Positions 32,828-42,203 are shown, counted from the first letter of the stretch. The stretch: 64,000 nt of DNA from Pseudomonadales bacterium (GCA_024234215.1 JACKOQ010000001.1:496001-560000); one strand, 5' to 3'. Numbers and translations are program-made. Notes: a model not told the origin generated them from the letters alone.

Positions 32828-34207
32828 ATGAGCGGCGTGAGCCCGCAGCCCGCACAGGAGCGTGAACTGGCCACGGTCGCGGCTGCGGAGAGCTCCATTC
32901 CGTTCGGGCAGGCCGTGCGCTTCTGGCTCAAGCTCGGTTTCATCAGCTTCGGCGGCCCGGCAGGACAGATTGCGATCATGCATCAGGAGCTGGTCGGGCA
33001 GCGGCGCTGGATCAGCGAGCAGCGTTTTCTGCACGCGCTCAACTACTGCATGCTGCTGCCGGGCCCCGAAGCACAGCAACTGGCCACCTACATCGGCTGG
33101 CTGATGCACCGCACGCTGGGCGGCATCGTCGCCGGCACCCTGTTCGTGTTGCCGTCGCTGCTGATTCTGATCGCGCTGTCATGGCTCTATGTCAGCTTTG
33201 GCGAACTGCCTTGGGTGGCGGCACTCTTTTATGGTGTCAAGGCCGCGGTCACCGCAATCATACTGCAGGCGGCCCACCGCCTCGGCAACCGCACGCTGCA
33301 CAGTCCATTGCTGTGGGCGATTGCCGGGAGCGCCTTTGTGGCAATCGCCGTTTTCGAGCTGCCTTTTCCGGCCATCGTCGCCGCAGCGGCGCTGATCGGC
33401 CATCTGGCGGATCGTGTCACGCCTGGCCAGTTCGCTGCCGGCAATCTGCCGAGCCACTCCGCAGGCAGCTCCGGCGCGGCGCTGATCGACGATGACACCC
33501 CGCCGCCGCCACATGCACGATTTCGCTGGCAGCGGTTTGTGCGGAGCATGGTGATCGGACTGCTGCTGTGGGGTGCGTCGATCGGCCTGCTGACCCTGCG
33601 GTTCGGCTGGCAACACACCCTGACCCAGATGGGCTGGTTCTTCACCAAGGCGGCCCTGCTCACCTTCGGCGGTGCCTATGCGGTGCTGCCCTATGTCCAT
33701 CAGGGGGCGGTGGAGCAGTTTGGCTGGCTGACCCAGACGCAGATGATGAGCGGTCTGGCTTTGGGTGAGACGACACCGGGACCCCTGATCATGGTGGTGG
33801 CCTTCGTCGGTTTCGTCGGCGGCCACGGCAAGGCGCTGTTCGGACCGGATGCGCTGTTTCTGGCGGGCGCAGCGGCGGCAACCCTGGTCACCTGGTTCAC
33901 CTTTTTGCCCTCTTTCCTGTTCATTCTGGCCGGGGGCCCGCTGGTGGAGTCTACCCGTGGCAAGCTCGGCTACACCGCTGCGCTGACCGCCATCACTGCG
34001 GCCGTGGTCGGTGTCATCCTCGATCTGGTGCTCTTTTTTGCCCGCGCCACCCTCTGGCCGCACGGCTTTTCCGGTTCCTTCGATTGGCTGTCGGCACTGA
34101 TCACGCTTGGTGCGGCGATTGCGCTGCTGCATTACCGGCGCACGACGATCGAGGTGATCGCGGGCTGTGCCCTGGCTGGACTGCTCGGCCAAGTGCTGCC
34201 GGTCTGA
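32828..34207 (+). CDS. chrA: Chromate transporter (two-domain ChrA)
   Basis: This 459-residue membrane protein of the long-chain CHR family has two homologous halves. The first has FWLKLGFISFGGPAGQIA and NYCMLLPGPEAQQLATY; the second has FFTKAALLTFGGAYAVLPY and GLALGETTPGPLIM. It has about 10-12 helices and acts at the inner membrane, exporting chromate. A His/Pro-rich hydrophilic linker (residues 215-235) joins the halves. It begins 4 nt after the carboxyltransferase gene, with no clear Shine-Dalgarno, suggesting coupling to an unrelated metabolic operon. Confidence 0.9.
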   Translation: MSGVSPQPAQERELATVAAAESSIPFGQAVRFWLKLGFISFGGPAGQIAIMHQELVGQRRWISEQRFLHALNYCMLLPGPEAQQLATYIGWLMHRTLGGIVAGTLFVLPSLLILIALSWLYVSFGELPWVAALFYGVKAAVTAIILQAAHRLGNRTLHSPLLWAIAGSAFVAIAVFELPFPAIVAAAALIGHLADRVTPGQFAAGNLPSHSAGSSGAALIDDDTPPPPHARFRWQRFVRSMVIGLLLWGASIGLLTLRFGWQHTLTQMGWFFTKAALLTFGGAYAVLPYVHQGAVEQFGWLTQTQMMSGLALGETTPGPLIMVVAFVGFVGGHGKALFGPDALFLAGAAAATLVTWFTFLPSFLFILAGGPLVESTRGKLGYTAALTAITAAVVGVILDLVLFFARATLWPHGFSGSFDWLSALITLGAAIALLHYRRTTIEVIAGCALAGLLGQVLPV

Positions 34208-34265
34208 GCAGCCGATGATCTGCAGGGCGAAGGCTTCGAGTGAATAACGTGGCGATGCCTGCGTT

Positions 34266-35159
34266 TCAGTGACCGAGCTGTTCGAGCAGTTGCCGGGTCA
34301 GCGCGGCGACCTCGGCGGGACGCTCCTGCATGAAGTTGTGGCCGCCCTCGATCTCGATCGCGCTGATGACCGGGTTCAGGCTGGCGGCCTTCTGGCAGTT
34401 CTGCGGAATCGGCGAGCGTGGATCGTTGCCATGCAGCAGAAAGGTCGGCACGCGCAGCGCCTGCAGGTGCTCCCAGATGGTCACCAGCGGGTCGGCCAGC
34501 ACCTGGGCTTCGGTGACCGGGTCGCAGCGCAGTGTCAGGCTGCCATCCGGCTCCGGTTGCAGGTTGTGGTCGATGAAGCTGTCGAGGGCCTGTTGGGTCC
34601 AGTCGGCGAAGGCCGGTTTGTCGCGCAGGAAGTCCCGTGCCTGCTCGGCGTTCTGCCACTGCCGGCGCCGGCGCAGTGTCTTCTGCACCGCCGGATTGCG
34701 CTCGAACGGCAGCACGTTGGTCAGTTGTGCCTGGGGCATGATCATCGGGTCGAGCAGAATCAGCGCATCGAACAGCTTGGGCTGCTCGGCCGCCAGAATC
34801 AGCGTCAGACCGGCGCCATAGCTGTGGCCGCCGCCAATCAGCGGGGTGCCCGGTTGACGCCAGCCGCGCGCGGCGATCACCTCGGCCAGCCGATCGACAT
34901 TGCGGCGCCAGCCGGCATAGTGCTGGCCACGGTCGCTGGCGCCATGGCCTTCCAGATCGTGCAGGCAGAGCTGACAGTCGGGCAGCAGTTCACGCAGATA
35001 GGGCCAGTAGAGGTGGCCGCAGAAGGCGACGCCATGCAGAAAGTGCAGGATTGGCCGTTCTGGCCGTTGCAGCCACTCGTTGCCGCGCAGTGTCAGGCTC
35101 TCTTCTTCAAAAAGGTGGGTGAAGGGCGTGCCTTCGGCCAGTTGCGGGCAGTCTCTCAT
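34266..35159 (-). CDS. Alpha/beta hydrolase
   Basis: This 297-residue serine hydrolase has the oxyanion loop FLHGVAFCGH, the nucleophile elbow GGHSYGAG, and a late IEGGHNFMQE catalytic His region. FLLHGNDPRSPIP lies near the acid. The ATG at 35159 follows AGGAG by 8 nt; an upstream in-frame ATG at 35189 is less likely. It is a stand-alone gene convergent with chrA, of unknown substrate. Confidence 0.83.
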   Translation of the reverse strand: MRDCPQLAEGTPFTHLFEEESLTLRGNEWLQRPERPILHFLHGVAFCGHLYWPYLRELLPDCQLCLHDLEGHGASDRGQHYAGWRRNVDRLAEVIAARGWRQPGTPLIGGGHSYGAGLTLILAAEQPKLFDALILLDPMIMPQAQLTNVLPFERNPAVQKTLRRRRQWQNAEQARDFLRDKPAFADWTQQALDSFIDHNLQPEPDGSLTLRCDPVTEAQVLADPLVTIWEHLQALRVPTFLLHGNDPRSPIPQNCQKAASLNPVISAIEIEGGHNFMQERPAEVAALTRQLLEQLGH

Positions 35160-35243
35160 CGTCGGCTCCTGATCGGGTTGACATCTCATGGACGGCGGCC
35201 GTGTACCGCTGCGATGCAGATGGTAACGGATCGATGCGATTGT

Positions 35244-37010
35244 CTAGAACAGCGGCAGCGGGCTGGCTGCGCCGTTTCGGATCGAAGCGGCCAGCCCGAG
35301 GCTCTGCGGCAGCAGTCGGGCGAAGAAGAAGCGGGCGGTGGCGACCTTGCCCTGATGGAATGGCGTCGACTGGCGCAGGGCCGCGCGGGCCGTCAGCGTC
35401 CAGACGAAGGCATAGGCGGTCAGCCCGACCAGCTTCAGGTAGTCGCTGGCCACCGCGCCCGGCAGTTCGGCATCGCGCGGTGCCGCCCCGATCAGCCAGT
35501 CGCTGGTCTCGCGCAGCCGCGCCAGCGCCGCCGCCAGCGGCTGGGTGAACTCCGCCAGTGACGGGTTGTCCCGTTCAGCGGCCAGGCAGTGGTCGATCTC
35601 GCCATAAAAGTGCCGCAGCATCGCGCCGCCATCGCGCAGCACCTTGCGCTCCAGCAGGTCCATCGCCTGGATGCCGTTGGTCCCCTCGTAGATCTGGGCG
35701 ATGCGTGCATCGCGCAGCCGCTGCTCGATGCCGGTGGCGGTCATGTAGCCCAGTCCACCGAACAGCTGCTGGGCGCGCACACAGTTCTCGAAGCCCTGAT
35801 CGGTCATGAAGGCCTTGGCCACCGGAGTCAGGAGTGCGACCAGCGCAGCGGCCTGTTCGCGCTGCTGCGCATCGGGGTGAAAGCGGGCCAGATCGAGTTG
35901 CAGCGCGACATAGCAGGCGAAGGCGCGCCCCCCTTCGTTCAGCGCCCTCTGCGTCAGCAGCGAATGGCGCACGTCACCATGCAGCACGATCGGATCGGCC
36001 GGCAGTTCGTTCCGTTGCAGCGAGGTGGTGGCGGCACGCCCCTGCTGCCGCTCCCGCGCATGGACCAGCGCGGCCTGATAGGCCGCCTCGCCAAGGCCGA
36101 GCCCCTGCAGCGCGATCGACAGCCGCTCGTAGTTCATCATCGTGAACATCGCCGCCAGCCCCTGATGCGGGGCGCCGACCAGCTCACCCATGGCTCCTTC
36201 GTAATCGATGGTGCAGGTGGCCGAGGCGCGGATGCCCATCTTCTGCTCGATGCCCCGGCAGAAGATCCGGTTGCGCGGGCCGGTACCACCGCTGGCCGCA
36301 GGCAGGAACTTCGGCACCAGAAACAGCGACAGACCGCGGCTGCCGGCCGGTGCATCGGGCAGGCGGGCCAGCACCAGATGGAGGATGTCGTCGCTGAGGT
36401 CGTGCTCGCCGCCGGTGATGAAGATCTTGCTGCCAGTGATGAGGTACTGGCCGTTGTCATCCGGCTCGGCCCGGCTGCGGATCAGCCCCAGGTCGCTGCC
36501 GGCCTGCGGTTCGGTCAGGCACATCGCACCACTGCAACGGCCCGCATAGAGCGCCGGCAGGTAACGCTCGCGCTGTGCCGCAGTGCCATGACTGGCGAGG
36601 GTGAGGGCGGCACCGCTGGTGAGCACCGCATAGAGGGCAAAGCTGCTGTTGGCGGCGAACAGCCGTTCTTCGAACAGCACGGTCACCAGCTTGGGCAGGC
36701 CCTGTCCGCCATGCTCCGGCTCGCCGCCCAATCCCATCCAGCCGGCTTCGGCACAGCTGCGCCAGGCCTCGGCAAAGCCCGCCGGCGTCAGCACTGCGCC
36801 ATCGACCCAGCGGCAGCCCTGTTCATCGCCCCGGCGGTCGAGTGGCGCCAGCAGCTGATCGCAGAGCCGGCCGCCTTCGTCGAGAATCTGCTCCACCAGT
36901 TCGGCGTCGAGGTCCCGGGTGGCCGGCATCTGCGGCCAGAGCCGGCCGACCTCGAACAGCTCGTGAAGCAGAAAGCGGGTCTCTTGGTGCAGGCTCAGCG
37001 GGTTCTGCAT
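35244..37010 (-). CDS. Acyl-CoA dehydrogenase (long form with C-terminal extension)
   Basis: This 588-residue flavoprotein has MCLTEPQAGSDLGLIRS and FITGGEHDLSDD (acyl-CoA/FAD sites). YEGTNGIQAMDLLERKVL holds the catalytic glutamate region, and a C-terminal domain beyond residue about 480 matches the long ACAD family that includes DmdC and FadE-like enzymes. It introduces a trans-2 double bond into an acyl-CoA. With the thiolase, ligase and hydratase in the window it fits beta-oxidation-type metabolism. Substrate unknown. The ATG at 37010 gives MQNPLSLHQETRF. Confidence 0.9.
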   Translation of the reverse strand: MQNPLSLHQETRFLLHELFEVGRLWPQMPATRDLDAELVEQILDEGGRLCDQLLAPLDRRGDEQGCRWVDGAVLTPAGFAEAWRSCAEAGWMGLGGEPEHGGQGLPKLVTVLFEERLFAANSSFALYAVLTSGAALTLASHGTAAQRERYLPALYAGRCSGAMCLTEPQAGSDLGLIRSRAEPDDNGQYLITGSKIFITGGEHDLSDDILHLVLARLPDAPAGSRGLSLFLVPKFLPAASGGTGPRNRIFCRGIEQKMGIRASATCTIDYEGAMGELVGAPHQGLAAMFTMMNYERLSIALQGLGLGEAAYQAALVHARERQQGRAATTSLQRNELPADPIVLHGDVRHSLLTQRALNEGGRAFACYVALQLDLARFHPDAQQREQAAALVALLTPVAKAFMTDQGFENCVRAQQLFGGLGYMTATGIEQRLRDARIAQIYEGTNGIQAMDLLERKVLRDGGAMLRHFYGEIDHCLAAERDNPSLAEFTQPLAAALARLRETSDWLIGAAPRDAELPGAVASDYLKLVGLTAYAFVWTLTARAALRQSTPFHQGKVATARFFFARLLPQSLGLAASIRNGAASPLPLF

Positions 37011-37081
37011 GGCGACTCTCGACGGTGGCAGGCTGGGGTGAGGCAGCCCAGTGTGCCGCAAAGTGCGTCGAAGCTGTAGCG

Positions 37082-37113
37082 CGGCAGGCCGATCGGTTCC
37101 GATCGGCCTGCCG
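37082..37113 (-). terminator. Long hairpin after hslU
   Basis: CGGCAGGCCGATCG (37082-37095) pairs perfectly with CGATCGGCCTGCCG (37100-37113) across a 4-nt loop, 9 nt after the hslU stop. There is no T-tract, so it may act as a processing or stability element, or a Rho-assisted terminator. Confidence 0.65.
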
Positions 37114-37121
37114 GGGCGGCG

Positions 37122-38450
37122 TCAGAGGATGTAGCGGCTCAGATCTTCGTTGCGCGCCAGTTCGCCCAGATGGCGCTCGACATAGGCGGCATCCACCACG
37201 ATCGGCTTGGCCTCGCCGGTGCCGGCATCGAACGAGATCTCTTCCAGAAGCCGTTCCAGCACCGTGTGCAGCCGGCGGGCGCCGATGTTCTCGGTGCGCT
37301 CGTTCACCTCCCAGGCGGTGCGGGCGAGGGTGGTGATCGCCTCGGGGGTGAAGCTGAGTTCGACCCCTTCGGTCGCCAGCAGCGCGCTGTACTGCCTGAT
37401 CAGCGAGGCGCTCGGTTCGGTCAGGATGCGCTCGAAATCCTCGGTGGTCAGCGCCTGCAGCTCGACGCGGATCGGCAGGCGCCCCTGCAGCTCCGGAATC
37501 AGGTCGGAGGGTTTGGCCAGATGGAAGGCGCCGGAGGCGATGAACAGAATGTGGTCGGTGCGCACCATGCCGTACTTGGTGCTGACGGTGCAGCCCTCGA
37601 TCAGCGGCAACAGGTCGCGCTGCACCCCTTCGCGGGAGACATCGGCCCCCACCGTTTCGCCACGCTTGCAGACCTTGTCGAGTTCATCGATGAAGACGAT
37701 GCCATTCTGCTCGACCGCCTCGACTGCCCGCGCCTTCACCTCCTCCTCGTCGATCAGCCGGCTCGCCTCCTCTTCGCGCAACTGCTTGCGGGCCACCGCC
37801 ACCTTGATGCGCCGCTTGCGCTTCTGGCCGCTGGCGAGGTTGGAGAAGAGCCCCTGCAACTGGCTGGTCATCTCCTCCATGCCCGGCGGCGCCATGATCT
37901 CGACGCCGACGGCGCGGTTCGACAGCTCGATCTCGATCTCCTTCTCGTCGAAATCGCCATTGCGCAGCTTCTTGCGGAAGGTCTGCCGGGTCGAGGACTC
38001 CACCGTCTCGCGCGGCTCGAAACTCTCGTGGCGTGGTGGCGGCAGCAGAGCGTCCAGAATCCGTTCCTCGGCGGCCAGTTCGGCCTGCTCGCCGACCCGC
38101 TGCAGCCGCTCCTCGCGCAGTTGCTTGATGGAGATCTCCACCAGGTCGCGCACGATCGACTCGACATCGCGGCCGACATAACCCACTTCGGTGAACTTGG
38201 TCGCCTCGATCTTGATGAAGGGCGCGTTGGCCAGCCGGGCCAGCCGGCGGGCGATCTCGGTCTTGCCGACCCCGGTGGGGCCGATCATCAGAATGTTCTT
38301 CGGGGTCACTTCGGCGCGCAGCGTCTCATCGAGCTGCATGCGTCGCCAGCGGTTGCGCAGCGCCACCGCCACGGCACGCTTGGCCTCGGCCTGGCCGATG
38401 ATGTGCTGGTCGAGTTCCTGGACGATCTGTAACGGGGTCAGAGTGGGCAT
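37122..38450 (-). CDS. hslU: ATP-dependent protease ATPase subunit HslU
   Basis: This 442-residue AAA+ unfoldase has Walker A GPTGVGKT at residues 57-64, Walker B VFIDELDKV, and the pore motif GYVGRDVES. The I-domain is highly charged, at about 110-240. The C-terminal EDLSRYIL tail docks into HslV, as in E. coli. It feeds heat-damaged and regulatory proteins to HslV. The ATG at 38450 gives MPTLTPLQIV; an in-frame ATG at 38525 is an extension into hslV. It follows hslV with a 10-nt gap on the same strand. Confidence 0.96.
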   Translation of the reverse strand: MPTLTPLQIVQELDQHIIGQAEAKRAVAVALRNRWRRMQLDETLRAEVTPKNILMIGPTGVGKTEIARRLARLANAPFIKIEATKFTEVGYVGRDVESIVRDLVEISIKQLREERLQRVGEQAELAAEERILDALLPPPRHESFEPRETVESSTRQTFRKKLRNGDFDEKEIEIELSNRAVGVEIMAPPGMEEMTSQLQGLFSNLASGQKRKRRIKVAVARKQLREEEASRLIDEEEVKARAVEAVEQNGIVFIDELDKVCKRGETVGADVSREGVQRDLLPLIEGCTVSTKYGMVRTDHILFIASGAFHLAKPSDLIPELQGRLPIRVELQALTTEDFERILTEPSASLIRQYSALLATEGVELSFTPEAITTLARTAWEVNERTENIGARRLHTVLERLLEEISFDAGTGEAKPIVVDAAYVERHLGELARNEDLSRYIL

Positions 38451-38460
38451 GGGGTCTGGC

Positions 38461-39003
38461 TCAGCGGCTCTCCAGCTCTTCGATCGTGAGCTGATGGTTG
38501 GTGTAGATGCAGATGTCGGCGGCAATGTGCAGCGCCTTCTCGGCGATGTCGCGCGCCGACAGCTCGCTGTGTTCGAGCAACGCCCGCGCCGCCGACTGTG
38601 CGTAGGGGCCGCCCGAGCCGATGGCGATCAGCGCGTTCTCGGGCTCCACCACATCGCCGTTGCCGGTGATGATCAGCGAGTGGGTGTGGTCGGCCACCGC
38701 CAGCAGCGCCTCGAGCCGGCGCAGGGCGCGGTCACTGCGCCAATCCTTGGCCAGCTCGACGGCGGCGCGCTGCAGGTGGCCCTGGTACTTCTCCAGCTTG
38801 GCCTCGAACCGCTCGAACAGCGTGAAGGCATCGGCGGTTCCGCCGGCAAAACCGGCCAGTACCCGATCCTGATAGAGCCGGCGCACCTTGCGCGCGTTGC
38901 CCTTGAGCACCGTGTTGCCCAGGGTGACCTGCCCGTCACCGCCGATCACCACCCGGCCGGCGCGCCGGACCGAGATGATCGTCGTGCCATGAAACTGTTC
39001 CAA
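38461..39003 (-). CDS. hslV: ATP-dependent protease subunit HslV
   Basis: This 180-residue proteasome-type peptidase has the mature N-terminal catalytic Thr in GTTIISVRRAGR. A six-residue leader (MEQFHG) would be removed to expose T7, whereas E. coli HslV removes only Met. VVIGGDGQVTLGN and GNARKVRRLY follow as in the family. GTADAFTLFERFEAKLEKYQ is also conserved. It forms the 12-mer chamber with HslU. It is first in the hslVU operon. Confidence 0.95.
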   Translation of the reverse strand: MEQFHGTTIISVRRAGRVVIGGDGQVTLGNTVLKGNARKVRRLYQDRVLAGFAGGTADAFTLFERFEAKLEKYQGHLQRAAVELAKDWRSDRALRRLEALLAVADHTHSLIITGNGDVVEPENALIAIGSGGPYAQSAARALLEHSELSARDIAEKALHIAADICIYTNHQLTIEELESR

Positions 39004-39152
39004 GCGTGGCTCCTCATGCGTGCCAAAAGTCAGAAGTGGCGTGATGAGGGCATCCGCCGGCTTTTCAAGTCGGGCTCCGGCAATTCAGTGCCGGGGCGGG
39101 GAGAGGCCGGATCGATTGGCGCGAGATGCCGACCGATCCGGTCGTGCGCGGC

Positions 39153-39614
39153 CTACTGGTTGACCCAGGTGCCATTGGCATCGCGACAGGCGGTGCCATG
39201 CACCTGTTCCGGCCGCCCATTGATCTGGGCCTCCATCACGTAGTCGCGGCAGGGTCCGCCGCTCGACTCGTAGGTGCGGGTCGGGGTGACGCGGTAGCTG
39301 TTGCCGCTGTCAGGGTTGCGCCAGCTCGATGCACTGCCGGTGCGGCTGTTCTCCAGCGCCTGGGTGGTGCGCAGCCGGTCGGTGTCATCCATCGACTTGC
39401 CGACCGCACCGCCGATCATGGCACCGGCCAGCGAGCCGGCAATGATGGCCGCGGTACGTCCATCGCCGCCGCCCACCTGCGAACCCAGCACCCCTCCCAG
39501 CACGCCACCGATCACCGTGCCCGCCTGTTGCTGCTGCCCCTGCTGGCTGGCGCAACCGCCGAGGCCAAGGGTGGTGGTCAGGGCCATGATCATCGTCATC
39601 TTGCCTTTGTGCAT
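39153..39614 (-). CDS. Glycine-zipper outer-membrane lipoprotein
   Basis: This 153-residue protein has a lipoprotein signal peptide with lipobox LGLGGC-AS. A Gln run follows, then a double glycine zipper (GTVIGGVLGGVLGSQVGGG and AAIIAGSLAGAMIGGAVG) like the 17-kDa antigen family. The C-terminal domain has TRTYESSGGPCRDYV and a second Cys, resembling RickA/surface-antigen-type folds. It likely sits in the outer membrane; its role is unknown. The ATG at 39614 follows a GAGAG tract. Confidence 0.82.
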   Translation of the reverse strand: MHKGKMTMIMALTTTLGLGGCASQQGQQQQAGTVIGGVLGGVLGSQVGGGDGRTAAIIAGSLAGAMIGGAVGKSMDDTDRLRTTQALENSRTGSASSWRNPDSGNSYRVTPTRTYESSGGPCRDYVMEAQINGRPEQVHGTACRDANGTWVNQ

Positions 39615-39778
39615 TGCTGCTCTCTTGTTCCGGGTTGATTGATCGTCGGGATCGTCGATCCCGCCCGGTTTGACCCGTGGGTGGCCGATTTGTTTTGATT
39701 CCGGGTCAAAAGCGCTGCGGGACAGCGTGTGGATTTTCTGCTCCCGCACCTTCCGGCAACCACACAGGAGCCCCGCCC

Positions 39779-40456
39779 ATGCATGAGACCATCGAGCTGA
39801 CCGCCAGTGATGGCCACCGCTTTGCCCTTTATCAGGTGCTGCCGAGCGGCGCGGCCAAAGGCAGCGTGCTGGTGATCCAGGAGATATTCGGCGTCAATGC
39901 CCACATCCGTGAGCTGTGCCACCGCTATGCGACGGCGGGGTACCGGGCCGCGGCACCGGCGCTCTATGACCGGGTGCAGCGGGGCGTCGAGCTGAACTAC
40001 GACGCCGCCGGCATCGAAGCCGGCCGCGCCATCGTGGCGCAGATTCCGCAACAGAAGACGCTGGACGATCTGGCCACTGCGGTGGCGGCACTGCGTTCGA
40101 CCGGCCGGGTCGGCGTGGTCGGCTACTGCTATGGCGGCGCCATGGCCTGGCTGGCCGCCTGCAAGATCGACGGCGTGGCGGCGGCCTCCTGCTACTACGG
40201 CGGCCTGATTCACCAATATCGCCAGTTGCAGCCACACTGTCCGGTGCAGCTCCACTTTGGCGAACTGGACGCGATGATTCCGCTGACCAAGGTCGACGAG
40301 ATCGCCGCCGCCCACCCCGAACTGCCGGTGTACCGCTATCCGGCCGACCATGGATTCGGCTGCGACCACCGCGCCAGCTACCACGCCCCTTCGGCAGAAC
40401 TGGCTGAACAGCGCACGCTGCAACTCTTTGCCGAGGCGCTGGTACAGGGAACATGA
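39779..40456 (+). CDS. Dienelactone hydrolase family protein
   Basis: This 225-residue alpha/beta hydrolase has the DLH triad arrangement. The catalytic Cys lies in GYCYGGAMAW, Asp in FGELDAMIP, and His in HGFGCDHR. IQEIFGVNAHIRE holds the conserved Glu. Members hydrolyse dienelactone or related esters; many act outside aromatic degradation. An AGGAG lies 8 nt before the ATG. No aromatic-ring genes are adjacent, so the substrate is open. Confidence 0.88.
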   Translation: MHETIELTASDGHRFALYQVLPSGAAKGSVLVIQEIFGVNAHIRELCHRYATAGYRAAAPALYDRVQRGVELNYDAAGIEAGRAIVAQIPQQKTLDDLATAVAALRSTGRVGVVGYCYGGAMAWLAACKIDGVAAASCYYGGLIHQYRQLQPHCPVQLHFGELDAMIPLTKVDEIAAAHPELPVYRYPADHGFGCDHRASYHAPSAELAEQRTLQLFAEALVQGT

Positions 40457-40600
40457 TCACGCAGTCCTTGGAGAACCCATTGCCCACAAACTCAAGATGG
40501 CGATGCGGAGCTGCATCGACAGAGTGATGCCATGTTTGTCGTGGCGCACAGCCTCATGCCACACTGCAATGGCCGTCGAGTTCGCAACCGGAGAACGACC

Positions 40601-41434
40601 ATGTCCGAGCAGCAGGCCGCCACGCTCATCCGCGTCGAGCAGGGTGACGACTTCGTTGCCCTGGTCGAGCTGTGCAATCCCCCGTTCAACTTCTTCGAAC
40701 TGGGCATGGTGCAGGCGCTGGGCAATGCCTTCGACCGGCTCGATGCCGACCCCGACTGCCGCGCCATCGTGCTGGCGGCGGCCGGTCAGGCCTTCTGCGC
40801 CGGCGCCAACTTCGGTGATGGCCGCGACACCGACAACGCGCTGGGTGGCGTGCCGCAGCAGGGCGCGGTGACAGCCGGTGCTGGCTTCAGCTTCAGCTCG
40901 GCGCGACTCTATGAGCAGGCGGTGCGGCTGTTCGGCAACCGCAAGCCGATCGTCGCGGCCATCCATGGCGCCGCGATCGGCGGTGGTCTGGGGCTGGCAC
41001 TGGTGGCCGATTTTCGCGTCACCTGCCCGCAGGCGCGCTTCAGCGCCAACTTCACCCAGTTGGGCATCCACCCCGGTTTTGGTCTGACCCACACGCTGCC
41101 GGCGCTGATCGGTCCGCAGCGGGCGCAGTGGCTGTTCTACACCGGCGGTCGCATCAAGGGCGACGAGGCCGTTGCCATCGGCCTGGCCGACCGGCTGGTG
41201 GAGCAGGATCAGGTGCGCGACACGGCCCGGGCGATGGCCCGCGAGATTGCCGCCGCCGCGCCGCTGGCGGTGGTGTCGCTGCGACAGACGCTGCGGATGG
41301 GACTGGCCGAGCGGGTGCGGGCGGCCACCCAGCGCGAGCAGCAGGAGCAGGCCTGGCTGATCCAGACCGCCGACGCCCGTGAGGGCATGAGCGCCAGCTT
41401 TGCCCGGCGCACGCCCCGGTTCGAGGCGCGCTGA
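40601..41434 (+). CDS. Enoyl-CoA hydratase/isomerase family protein
   Basis: This 277-residue crotonase-fold protein has CAGANFGDG (first oxyanion region), KPIVAAIHGAAIGGGLGLALVADFRV, and a second glutamate region near FTQLGIHPGFG. One of the two crotonase catalytic Glu positions appears replaced, so hydratase versus isomerase activity is uncertain. The ATG at 40601 has CGGAG upstream. It stands 144 nt after the DLH gene, ahead of the ahpC regulatory region. Confidence 0.87.
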   Translation: MSEQQAATLIRVEQGDDFVALVELCNPPFNFFELGMVQALGNAFDRLDADPDCRAIVLAAAGQAFCAGANFGDGRDTDNALGGVPQQGAVTAGAGFSFSSARLYEQAVRLFGNRKPIVAAIHGAAIGGGLGLALVADFRVTCPQARFSANFTQLGIHPGFGLTHTLPALIGPQRAQWLFYTGGRIKGDEAVAIGLADRLVEQDQVRDTARAMAREIAAAAPLAVVSLRQTLRMGLAERVRAATQREQQEQAWLIQTADAREGMSASFARRTPRFEAR

Positions 41435-41514
41435 ACCGGCGCGCCCATCCATCCTCTTCCTGTCATCACCCCATCACTGCCAGCGGGCCGCGCGGCCGGC
41501 CGTGCGGCTGTCCG

Positions 41515-41551
41515 ATTGAAATTGGCTATCGCGCCCATTTAAAAATTGAAT
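41515..41551 (+). promoter_or_regulatory. OxyR-like site upstream of ahpC
   Basis: Four tetranucleotides with exact 7-nt spacers lie here: ATTG (41515), CTAT (41526), ATTT (41537) and GAAT (41548). They match the OxyR pattern of ATAG/CTAT units, the second unit perfectly. The last base overlaps a TTGGCC -35-like box (41551-41556), with TAGAGT at 41575-41580. Confidence 0.55.
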
Positions 41552-41636
41552 TGGCCGGCGCCGACCGGCGTCGATAGAGTGGCCACCGTCATCTTTCGTG
41601 ACGTTTTGTCCCGCTTTCTCATCGGAGTACTGAAGT

Positions 41637-42203
41637 ATGCAGAGTCTCATCAACAGCGAAATCAAGCCGTTCAAGGCAATGATGTTCCATGACGGCAAAT
41701 TTTCCGAGGTCAGCGATGCCGATCTGAAGGGCAAGTGGTCGGTGCTGTTTTTCTATCCGGCCGATTTCACCTTCGTCTGCCCGACCGAGCTGGGCGACCT
41801 GGCCGACAATTACGCCGAGTTCCAGAAGCTGAATGTGGAGATCTATTCGGTGTCGACCGACACCCACTTTACCCACAAGGCGTGGCATGACACCTCCGAG
41901 ACCATCGGCAAGATCAGGTACCCGATGATCGGCGATCCCACTGGCACCCTGACCCGCAATTTCGGGGTGATGATCGAGGAGGCCGGTCTGGCCGAGCGGG
42001 GTACCTTCGTGATCGATCCGCAGGGCCGCATCCAGATCATCGAAATCAATGCCGGTGGCATCGGTCGGGATGCCGGGGAGCTGCTGCGCAAGGTGAAGGC
42101 GGCGCAGTATGTGGCGAACCACCCCGGCGAGGTCTGCCCGGCGAAGTGGAAGGAGGGTGAAGCCACACTGGCGCCCTCGCTCGATCTGGTGGGCAAGATC
42201 TGA
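41637..42203 (+). CDS. ahpC: Alkyl hydroperoxide reductase peroxidase AhpC
   Basis: This 188-residue two-cysteine peroxiredoxin has peroxidatic C48 in FTFVCPTELGDL and resolving C167 in HPGEVCPAKW. It reduces organic peroxides and H2O2 and is reduced by AhpF, encoded 113 nt downstream. Upstream lies an OxyR-like site, which is how the gene is probably induced. A terminator-like hairpin separates it from ahpF. Confidence 0.96.
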   Translation: MQSLINSEIKPFKAMMFHDGKFSEVSDADLKGKWSVLFFYPADFTFVCPTELGDLADNYAEFQKLNVEIYSVSTDTHFTHKAWHDTSETIGKIRYPMIGDPTGTLTRNFGVMIEEAGLAERGTFVIDPQGRIQIIEINAGGIGRDAGELLRKVKAAQYVANHPGEVCPAKWKEGEATLAPSLDLVGKI

